Notes under the pieces: generated by a model | Told to the model about the DNA's origin: nothing | Databases searched by the model: none | Seen by the model: only the letters and a program-made list of their open reading frames with translations | Translations under genes and position numbers: made by a program | In this document: positions 6,569 through 11,919 of the stretch, piece by piece | How positions within the stretch are numbered: the first letter of the stretch is position 1 | Layout: each line of letters opens with the position of its first letter | NCBI GenBank assembly: GCA_035506295.1 | Contig: DATJPR010000198.1 | Location: 1-11,919 of the forward strand | Reading direction: 5' to 3' | DNA from: DATJPR01 sp035506295 | Lineage (GTDB): Bacteria > Bacteroidota > Ignavibacteria > UBA10030 > UBA6906 | DNA: 11,919 nt

Positions 6569-8253
6569 GCCCGGAAGGCACGGTCCGAAAAGTCGTGTAC
6601 GATCCGCTGACCCAATTGATGGCCCACTACGCAGGGGCCTCGGCGGAGAAGACGGAGGCGGCCGTCAGCGGCGGCACCGTCGAAGAACGTCTGCGAAGGA
6701 GAATCATCGACGGCAACAGGGTGGGGATGACGGCGGACCTGGAAGAAGCCTTGAAGTCATACCCGGCGCTGGACATCATCAATACGATTCTCCTGGACGG
6801 CATGAAGGTCGTCGGTGAACTGTTCGGCAGCGGACAGATGCAGCTCCCTTTTGTCCTCCAGTCCGCCGAGGTCATGAAGGCGGCGGTGGCCCATCTCGAA
6901 CAGTATATGGACAAGTCCGAGGCGGTCAACAAAGGGACGATGGTCATCGCGACCGTGAAGGGCGATGTGCATGATATCGGCAAGAACCTGGTCGATATCA
7001 TCCTCACCAACAACGGCTACCGCGTGGTCAACCTCGGCATCAAATGCCCCGTCGAGACCATGATCCACGCGGTTCAGGAACACCATGCTGATGCGCTCGG
7101 GATGAGCGGCCTGCTGGTGAAGTCGACTCTCGTGATGAAAGAAAACCTCGAGGTGATGAACGAGCAGGCCTTGACCATCCCCGTGGTCCTCGGCGGCGCT
7201 GCCTTGACGCGCCGCTATGTCGAGAACGATCTCCGACCCGTGTACAAGGGAAAAGTCTTCTACGCCAACGACGCGTTCGACGGACTCCACTTCATGGAAC
7301 GCGTGAAAGCCAGGGAGCTTGAGTATCCAGAAGCGACGACGAAAGACGACGATGAAGAACGACTGACAGGCTCCGAGGCGAAGATCGCCATGGCGCTGCG
7401 CGAAGAGAAGGGATCAAACGTCGCCCCGCAGCGATCGTCCGTCCGGACGGATGTCCCGATCCCAACGCCGCCTTTCCTCGGCTCTCGCGTAGTGGAGAAC
7501 ACGGACCTCGATGAGGTCTTTTCCTACGTCAATGAAGTCGCACTCTTCCGGGGCCAGTGGCAGGTCAGGAAGGGAAAAATGAAAGAGGACGAATACCGGT
7601 CGTTCGTCGCGGAGAAGGTCCTCCCCGATTACACGGCATTGAAGGAACAAATCAAGCGCGAGCACCTTCTGCAACCGAAGGTCGTGTACGGATACTTTCG
7701 CTGCTTCTCCGACGGGGATGATCTGGTAGTTCTGGACGGCGACGGGACCAAGGAACGTCTGCGGTTCACATTCCCGCGGCAGTCGGCTGACCGCCATCTT
7801 TGCCTTGCCGACTATTTCGCGTCCAGGCAGAGCGGAAGAATCGACACCGTAGCATTCTCGCTTGTCACGATGGGTCGGGTGGCCTCGGAACATTCCGCCC
7901 GGCTGTTCAAGGCGAACAACTACAAAGACTATCTGTACTTCCACGGACTGAGCGTCGAGTCGACCGAGGCTCTTGCCGAGCTCTGGCACAAGCGGATCCG
8001 AAATGAACTCGGGATTGGCGGCAAGGACGCCAGCGACATCCGCCGGCTTTTCTCGCAGGGATATCAGGGATCCCGCTATAGTTTTGGCTACCCGGCTTGT
8101 CCTAATTTGGAGGACCAGACAAAGCTCTTCGACCTTCTGGATGCCGAGAGGATCGGCGTTCACCTCACTGAGGAGTTTTCCCTCGACCCCGAGCAAAGCA
8201 CGGACGCCATAATCGTGCACCATCCGGATGCCCGGTATTTCACGATCAATTGA
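6565..8253 (+). CDS. metH: Cobalamin-dependent methionine synthase, subunit with B12-binding and AdoMet-reactivation modules
   Basis: This 562-residue protein is the C-terminal half of MetH. Residues about 10-120 are the helical cap that covers methylcobalamin. Residues about 124-250 are the B12 Rossmann domain, with GDVHDIGKN (133-141) supplying His136 as the lower cobalt ligand, then GMSGLLVKST (179-188) and VVLGGAALTRRYV (207-219). A linker rich in Asp/Glu and Ser/Pro (about 255-305) leads to the AdoMet-binding reactivation domain (about 310-562), with EVALFRGQWQ (324-333), SRYSFGYPACP (503-513, equivalent to the RxxxGYPACP motif of E. coli) and HHPDARYF (552-559). It should therefore support reductive remethylation of oxidised cobalamin as well as turnover. 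It is translationally coupled to the first ORF by a 4-bp overlap, with GAGG seven bases before the ATG. No terminator is obvious after it before the ferredoxin promoter. Confidence 0.92.
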   Translation: MSPEGTVRKVVYDPLTQLMAHYAGASAEKTEAAVSGGTVEERLRRRIIDGNRVGMTADLEEALKSYPALDIINTILLDGMKVVGELFGSGQMQLPFVLQSAEVMKAAVAHLEQYMDKSEAVNKGTMVIATVKGDVHDIGKNLVDIILTNNGYRVVNLGIKCPVETMIHAVQEHHADALGMSGLLVKSTLVMKENLEVMNEQALTIPVVLGGAALTRRYVENDLRPVYKGKVFYANDAFDGLHFMERVKARELEYPEATTKDDDEERLTGSEAKIAMALREEKGSNVAPQRSSVRTDVPIPTPPFLGSRVVENTDLDEVFSYVNEVALFRGQWQVRKGKMKEDEYRSFVAEKVLPDYTALKEQIKREHLLQPKVVYGYFRCFSDGDDLVVLDGDGTKERLRFTFPRQSADRHLCLADYFASRQSGRIDTVAFSLVTMGRVASEHSARLFKANNYKDYLYFHGLSVESTEALAELWHKRIRNELGIGGKDASDIRRLFSQGYQGSRYSFGYPACPNLEDQTKLFDLLDAERIGVHLTEEFSLDPEQSTDAIIVHHPDARYFTIN

Positions 8254-8278
8254 ACCTGCCGGATTCCTAAACAGTCGC

Positions 8279-8308
8279 TTGCTATTCCTTGAAGCATTGA
8301 GTATATTT
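8279..8308 (+). promoter_or_regulatory. Predicted promoter for the ferredoxin gene
   Basis: TTGCTA at 8279-8284 and TATATT at 8302-8307 are separated by 17 bp (equally, TTG-N20-TATATTT). This repeats the 2669-2698 element: the first nine bases TTGCTATTC and the last seven TATATTT are identical, and 20 of 30 positions agree overall. Transcription from about 8315 would leave a leader of about 70 nt before the ATG at 8386. That leader holds only a 4-bp CTGC/GCAG hairpin and the ribosome site. Confidence 0.68.
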
Positions 8309-8385
8309 CATCAAATTTATAGGCTTTTCCCCGTTCCTGCAGTATCGGCGGCAGCGTTTGAGAATACAACAAGGAGATCCTGAGA

Positions 8386-8727
8386 ATGTCAACGAAGATC
8401 ACTGAAGAGTGTATCAATTGCGGCGCTTGCGAACCAGAATGCCCGAACACGGCGATCTATGCCGGCGGCGTTCAGTACGAGTACAAAGGCCAAATGCTCG
8501 ATGCACTGTCAAACGATTTCTACTACATCGTTCCCGAGAAGTGCACTGAGTGCGTAGGACATTTCGACAAAGAACAGTGTGCCGCAGTGTGCCCGGTGGA
8601 TTGCTGCGTCCCCGATCCGGACCATGTTGAATCGGAAGAAGTGCTGTTTGCTCGCGCAAAGGAAATGCACCCAGAGAAGGAGTTTGCGGGACTCGGACCG
8701 GCAACCTCCCATTTCCAGAAGGCATAA
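8386..8727 (+). CDS. Dicluster 2[4Fe-4S] ferredoxin
   Basis: This 113-residue cytoplasmic, low-potential electron carrier has two [4Fe-4S] sites. The first cluster motif is CINCGACEPECP (Cys9, 12, 15, 19). The second is Cys53, Cys56, then Cys65 and Cys69 (CAAVCP) with Cys73/Cys74 nearby, the extended spacing seen in the YfhL/Chlorobium-type group. The C-terminal extension (about 78-113) is acidic then basic and carries no further cysteine. The segment YYIVPEKCTEC and the ending PVDCCVPDPDHVES are, from memory, characteristic of the ferredoxin widespread in Bacteroidota and relatives. AAGGAG at 8371-8376 lies nine bases before the ATG. The gene stands alone between its own promoter and a terminator, directly after metH. 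Physiological partners cannot be read from sequence; MetH or QueG reactivation are possibilities only. Confidence 0.93.
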   Translation: MSTKITEECINCGACEPECPNTAIYAGGVQYEYKGQMLDALSNDFYYIVPEKCTECVGHFDKEQCAAVCPVDCCVPDPDHVESEEVLFARAKEMHPEKEFAGLGPATSHFQKA

Positions 8728-8753
8728 CCAGAGGTGTAGGTTTTCTGTCGAAA

Positions 8754-8788
8754 AAGGTCGGTTCCGGAAGGGATCGACCTTGTTCTTT
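8754..8788 (+). terminator. Rho-independent-type terminator after the ferredoxin gene
   Basis: A 12-bp stem is formed by 8754-8765 and 8770-8781, with ten Watson-Crick and two G-U pairs. It closes on a GGAA (GNRA) tetraloop at 8766-8769, is preceded by A residues, and is followed by the moderately T-rich TGTTCTTTG. It lies 26 bp after the ferredoxin stop and 23 bp before the next ATG. The T-tract is interrupted, so termination may be partial. Confidence 0.65.
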
Positions 8789-8804
8789 GTGATCGAGGGT
8801 CTCC

Positions 8805-9665
8805 ATGCGTATCGGCCAATATGAGGTCCACGCAATCGACGCCGGGCGGTTTGCCCTTGACGGTGGTGCCATGTTCGGTGTGGTCCCCCGCCCGCTCTGG
8901 GAACGTACCAACCCTCCCGATTCCCGCAACAGGATTGCCATGGCGACCCGGTGTCTTCTCGTCATCGGCCACGGTCGCAAGATTCTTGTTGATACCGGCA
9001 ACGGCGCCAAATTCTCAGGCAAGCTTGTCGACATCTACAGGATGGAGCACATCCCCGCCACGTTCGACCACGCTCTTTCGCGATTTGGCTTGAGCTCCAG
9101 CGATATCACCGACGTTGTCCTCACACACCTCCATTTCGATCATGCCGGCGGATCCACCGTAATGACCTCCGAAGGCCTGCGCCCGGCGTTTGTGAATGCC
9201 CGGTACTATGTCCAGCGCGACCAGTGGAAAGCCGCGCTGCATCCCACGGAACGCGACAAGGCAAGTTTTTTTGAAGATGACTATCTTCCGCTCGAACGGG
9301 CAGGAGTGATTGAGCAGCTCGACGGGGAGGGGGAGTTGTTCCCCGGGTTTTCCCTCCGGCTCTTTCACGGCCACACGACGGCACTGCAATCTCCCGTGAT
9401 CCAGGGCGACGGCACCACCGCATTCTTTTGTGCCGATCTTGTTCCTCTCGCGGCGCATCTCCAGCTTCCATGGATCATGGGGTACGATCTTCGGCCGCTG
9501 ATCACGTTGGAAGAGAAGAGAAAGACCCTTGATCGTGCGGCGGAAGAGCACTGGAATCTCATTCTCGAGCACGATCCGTTGATCGAAGCTGTGACGGTCA
9601 AGCATGGCGCCAAAGGCATTGAGCGAGCTGAGGAAGTTCATCTGGATGGTCCGCATGACGATTGA
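8805..9665 (+). CDS. Metallo-beta-lactamase-fold hydrolase (lactonase/AttM-like group)
   Basis: This 286-residue cytoplasmic dinuclear-metal hydrolase has the full MBL ligand set. THLHFDHAGG (107-116) gives His108, His110, Asp112 and His113. FHGHTT (187-192) gives His190, ADL (210-212) gives Asp211, and LEHDP (254-258) gives His256. LLVIGHGRKILVDTG (51-65) is the strand leading to the conserved Asp63. The overall plan resembles the family that includes N-acyl-homoserine lactonases, but many relatives have unrelated or unknown substrates, so no substrate is assigned. There is no signal peptide. GAGGG at 8795-8799 lies five bases before the ATG. It is the first gene after the ferredoxin terminator. 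No clear promoter is visible in the 23 bp between them, so it may rely on readthrough or on a promoter inside upstream sequence. Its 3' end overlaps the Rieske gene. Confidence 0.88.
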   Translation: MRIGQYEVHAIDAGRFALDGGAMFGVVPRPLWERTNPPDSRNRIAMATRCLLVIGHGRKILVDTGNGAKFSGKLVDIYRMEHIPATFDHALSRFGLSSSDITDVVLTHLHFDHAGGSTVMTSEGLRPAFVNARYYVQRDQWKAALHPTERDKASFFEDDYLPLERAGVIEQLDGEGELFPGFSLRLFHGHTTALQSPVIQGDGTTAFFCADLVPLAAHLQLPWIMGYDLRPLITLEEKRKTLDRAAEEHWNLILEHDPLIEAVTVKHGAKGIERAEEVHLDGPHDD

Positions 9666-9975
9666 ATATGTCGTGGTCGGCTCGCAATCGGAGATGCGAG
9701 ACCGGCGCGCCAAACGTGTTGCCGTGGGAGACCATGATGTAGCTCTCTGGTACATTGGGGGAACGTTCTATGCCATCGGCAATGTCTGCGCACATCAGCA
9801 TTTTCCGATGATGCACCAGGGAACAGTCGAGGGACTGACGGTGCGTTGTCCGATGCACGGGTGGCGATATTCGCTCGAGACCGGGATGGCGGTGGAAGGG
9901 AGCGGGAAACTGCCGGTGTTCGATGTTCGCGTGGACGGTGAGTCAGTTGCCGTGTCGAAGGAGCCACGATCGTGA
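9646..9975 (+). CDS. Rieske [2Fe-2S] ferredoxin (NirD/dioxygenase-ferredoxin type)
   Basis: This small soluble Rieske protein has 109 residues from the ATG at 9646. The cluster ligands are Cys48 and His50 (NVCAHQHFP) and Cys68 and His71 (RCPMHGWRYSLETG), with the 17-residue gap usual for this class. There is no signal peptide or membrane anchor, so it is not a bc-complex Rieske subunit. AGGAAG at 9631-9636, nine bases upstream, favours 9646; ATG 9655 is an alternative and ATG 9604 lacks support. The start lies inside the MBL-fold gene (20-bp overlap), and the stop overlaps the queG start as GTGA. No oxygenase or nitrite reductase subunit is present nearby, so its redox partner is unknown. Transfer to the neighbouring MBL protein or to QueG is speculation based on coupling alone. 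Confidence 0.9.
   Translation: MVRMTIEYVVVGSQSEMRDRRAKRVAVGDHDVALWYIGGTFYAIGNVCAHQHFPMMHQGTVEGLTVRCPMHGWRYSLETGMAVEGSGKLPVFDVRVDGESVAVSKEPRS
9958..9963 (+). promoter_or_regulatory. Ribosome binding site supporting the GTG start of queG
   Basis: AAGGAG at 9958-9963 lies eight bases before GTG 9972, within the end of the Rieske gene. This perfect Shine-Dalgarno core justifies a GTG start that overlaps the upstream stop by four bases (GTGA). Confidence 0.75.
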
Positions 9976-10937
9976 CGAAGACGGCCGGCAGAGAAACTGC
10001 AGAGCGGATCAAACGGCGCGGGAAAGAGCTCGGCTTTGACCTGGTGGGGATAACGGCCGCGGAACCTCTGGAACGGGAGTCTCTCCGTCTGCAGGAATGG
10101 CTTGATCTCGGATTTCAGGCGTCCATGGGGTGGATGGCGCGGACCGTCGACAAGCGTGGCGATCCACGGAAGATCCTCCAGGGCGCCCGCTCGGTGATTG
10201 TTGCCGGGCTCAATTACTACGCTCCGGTCGCGCATCGGGACGACCTGGAAACGGGAAAGATCTCCCGCTATGCGTGGGGGGAAGACTATCACAAGATCGT
10301 CCTCGAAAAGCTCGAGGCCTATTCGGTTTGGCTCTCCGAGACATACCCGGGTTCATCCGCACTGGCGTATGCCGACACGGGTCCCTTGATGGAAAAGGCC
10401 CTCGCCGCGAAGGCGGGTATCGGGTGGCTGGGGAAACATACGAATATCATCTCCCCCGAGTACGGATCATGGCTGTTCCTCGGGGAGATCGTTACCACGC
10501 TCGATGTGCCCCCCGATGAGCCGGCGACGGATCACTGCGGATCCTGCTCGCTGTGCATCGATGCCTGTCCTACAGGCGCGATCGTGGAACCATATGTGCT
10601 TGACGCCGGGAAGTGCATTTCGTATCTCACGATCGAACACCGCGGGGAATTTCCCGAGCGAGCTCCTCGCAATTTCGAAGGGTGGATTTTCGGCTGCGAT
10701 ATATGTCAGGATGTCTGTCCCTGGAATCAGAAGTTCGGCCGGCCGACCACAGACAGACGGTTCTTCCCGAAGGAAGGGCAGGAGGCGCCGTCCCTCCGCG
10801 AGTGGGCGAGGATGACGGCGGACGAATTCCCGGGACGTTTTGCCGGCAGCCCCATCAAGAGGGCAAAGTGGGAAGGGCTGATGCGGAACATCCGCATTGT
10901 CCTGGAAGGGAACGGGAGGACTGCTTCGGCTCCTTGA
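9972..10937 (+). CDS. queG: Epoxyqueuosine reductase QueG (cobalamin-dependent)
   Basis: QueG reduces epoxyqueuosine to queuosine in the wobble base of GUN tRNAs (Tyr, His, Asn, Asp), using cobalamin and two [4Fe-4S] clusters. The 321 residues contain the N-terminal QueG domain (GFDLVGIT at 21-28, ILQGARSVIVAGLNYYAP at 68-85) and YADTGPLMEKALAAKAGIG (133-151), where Asp135 is the expected catalytic acid. The ferredoxin-like part has CGSCSLCIDACPTGAI (Cys189, 192, 195, 199), Cys215 and CDICQDVCPWN (Cys242, 245, 249). SPIKRAKWEGLMRN (293-306) is the usual late motif. The protein ends there and lacks the HEAT-repeat tail of longer homologues, a common short form. The GTG start overlaps the Rieske stop by 4 bp. 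No other queuosine gene is in the window. It is the second B12 enzyme here after MetH. Confidence 0.94.
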   Translation: MTKTAGRETAERIKRRGKELGFDLVGITAAEPLERESLRLQEWLDLGFQASMGWMARTVDKRGDPRKILQGARSVIVAGLNYYAPVAHRDDLETGKISRYAWGEDYHKIVLEKLEAYSVWLSETYPGSSALAYADTGPLMEKALAAKAGIGWLGKHTNIISPEYGSWLFLGEIVTTLDVPPDEPATDHCGSCSLCIDACPTGAIVEPYVLDAGKCISYLTIEHRGEFPERAPRNFEGWIFGCDICQDVCPWNQKFGRPTTDRRFFPKEGQEAPSLREWARMTADEFPGRFAGSPIKRAKWEGLMRNIRIVLEGNGRTASAP

Positions 10938-10986
10938 CCCGCAACCTGGATCAACGCATCTCATAGGATGAACTGCGGAAAAAATC

Positions 10987-11919
10987 ATGTCATCGCATCA
11001 TAGACTTGTCATCGTCGGCTCCGGTCCGGCGGGCCTTACTGCGGCATTGTATAGCGCTCGCGCGAATCTGAACCCGGTCGTGTTCGAAGGGATTCAGCCG
11101 GGAGGGCAGCTCACGATCACGACCGAGGTGGAAAATTATCCCGGATTCCCGGGAGGCATCATGGGTCCGGAATTGATGGACGCGATGCGAAAACAGGCGG
11201 AGCGGTTTGGCGCGACGTCGATGTTCAAGAACATCACGAAAGTCGATCTCACCAAACAGCCGTTTCGTCTCTGGAGCGACGAGGAGGAGTACACTGCAGA
11301 GGCGGTCATCATCTCGACCGGCGCATCGGCCAAATGGCTCGGCATTCCTTCCGAGAAGGAGTTTATGGGATACGGCGTTTCGGCGTGCGCGACGTGCGAC
11401 GGTTTCTTCTTCCGGGGGCTCGAAGTGATCGTCGTCGGGGGAGGCGACACCGCCATCGAGGAAGCGACGTTCCTCACGAAGTTTGCATCCAAGGTCACCA
11501 TCGTGCACCGCAGGGATGCCCTGCGGGCTTCGAAGATCATGCAGGGAAAAGCCGAGAAGAATCCCAAGATCGCGTTTGTCTGGGATTCCGTTATTGAAGA
11601 GGTTCTTGGGAAGGACGAGAACGGCAAGAAATCCGTGACCGGAGTCCGATTGCGCAATGTTCGAACAAACGAAACAAGCGTCCTCAAGGCTGACGGCGTG
11701 TTCATGGGGATCGGCCACAAGCCGAACACGGAGCTTTTCACGGGTCAGCTCGTCATGGACAAGACCGGTTACATCATCACGCAGAAGCCCGGCACCCTGA
11801 CCAACATTCCCGGCGTCTTTGCCGCCGGCGACGTCGCCGACAGCGTCTACCGCCAGGCGATCACCGCTGCCGGATCGGGCTGCATGGCTGCCATCGATGC
11901 GGAGCGGTGGCTCGAGAGC
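10987..11919 (+). CDS. trxB: Thioredoxin-disulfide reductase, 3' end cut by window edge
   Basis: This NADPH- and FAD-dependent flavoprotein recycles oxidised thioredoxin in the cytoplasm. The reading frame stays open to the last base, giving 311 residues; only a handful of residues and the stop should be missing. Domains in order are the FAD dinucleotide fold GSGPAG (11-16), PGGQLTITTEVENYPGFPGG (38-57), the redox-active CATC (Cys134/Cys137 in SACATCDGFFF), the NADPH fold GGGDTAIEEA (151-160) with HRRDALRAS (174-182) for the 2'-phosphate, and the second FAD motif AAGDVAD (279-285) before RQAITAAGSGCMAA. All catalytic residues are present. The ATG at 10987 has a weak GCGGA ribosome site and follows queG by 49 bp. 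No thioredoxin with an intact CxxC is in the window; the Trx-fold protein at 2728-3756 lacks the cysteines and is an unlikely substrate. Confidence 0.95.
   Translation, partial: MSSHHRLVIVGSGPAGLTAALYSARANLNPVVFEGIQPGGQLTITTEVENYPGFPGGIMGPELMDAMRKQAERFGATSMFKNITKVDLTKQPFRLWSDEEEYTAEAVIISTGASAKWLGIPSEKEFMGYGVSACATCDGFFFRGLEVIVVGGGDTAIEEATFLTKFASKVTIVHRRDALRASKIMQGKAEKNPKIAFVWDSVIEEVLGKDENGKKSVTGVRLRNVRTNETSVLKADGVFMGIGHKPNTELFTGQLVMDKTGYIITQKPGTLTNIPGVFAAGDVADSVYRQAITAAGSGCMAAIDAERWLES

Noticed and set aside
6540..6580. The metH junction as a programmed frameshift
   Set aside because: There is no slippery heptamer or obvious stimulatory structure, and the ATGA overlap with GAGG upstream fits ordinary translational coupling. 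A sequencing error remains possible and is listed as a refuting test.
8315..8385. Structured regulatory leader before the ferredoxin gene
   Set aside because: Only a 4-bp CTGC/GCAG stem could be found, with no conserved riboswitch motif.
9604..9645. Longer Rieske protein starting at ATG 9604
   Set aside because: It would add 14 residues unlike Rieske ferredoxins and overlap the MBL gene by 62 bp. AGGAAG is well placed for ATG 9646 instead.
10934..10970. Promoter starting with TTGACC before trxB
   Set aside because: No acceptable -10 element occurs at 16-18 bp (CATCTC is at 17), and the TTG-N20-TATATTT pattern is absent. trxB may be read from the upstream transcript.

Overview
The window is a GC-rich (about 60% by eye), densely packed bacterial chromosome segment with every gene on the + strand. 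I see no mobile element, RNA gene or CRISPR array. The organism is probably a member of the Bacteroidota/Chlorobiota/Ignavibacteriota (FCB) branch. This is inferred from the 113-residue dicluster ferredoxin, which has the arrangement I associate with that group, from the thioredoxin reductase flavour (SACATCDGFFF), and from two AT-rich promoters of the form TTG-N20-TATATTT. No rRNA or marker gene is present to fix the placement.

Layout. (1) 1-2645: a cysteine synthase cut by the left edge, a tryptophan-rich DUF6600-type lipoprotein, and a TauE/SafE (TSUP) membrane exporter. This is a sulfur-flavoured group with no visible internal promoter. (2) 2669-8253: a recognisable promoter followed by four closely spaced or overlapping genes. 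They are a DipZ-like thioredoxin-fold protein whose CxxC is replaced by DAQS, an NMO/FabK-type flavoprotein, and cobalamin-dependent methionine synthase divided into two ORFs. The first ORF carries the homocysteine and folate modules, the second carries the B12 and AdoMet-reactivation modules, and they overlap at ATGA. (3) 8279-8781: a near-copy of the first promoter, a 2[4Fe-4S] ferredoxin, and a stem-loop terminator with a GGAA tetraloop. (4) 8805-10937: a translationally coupled trio of metallo-beta-lactamase-fold hydrolase, Rieske ferredoxin and epoxyqueuosine reductase QueG. (5) 10987-end: thioredoxin reductase, complete except for its last few residues.

How they may fit together. CysK makes cysteine and MetH makes methionine, so sulfur amino-acid synthesis is the main theme, and the TSUP protein may move a sulfur anion. 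MetH and QueG both use cobalamin and both need low-potential electrons, and two small iron-sulfur carriers sit beside them. A donor role for either carrier is inference only. TrxB and the Trx-like protein suggest thiol chemistry, but the Trx-like protein cannot be a normal disulfide reductase.

Most of the window is well-known metabolism. The points most worth a second look are the cysteine-less DipZ-like protein, the position of the MetH split, the shared TTGCTATTC promoter element, and the MBL-Rieske-QueG coupling. I did not find a convincing wholly new system.
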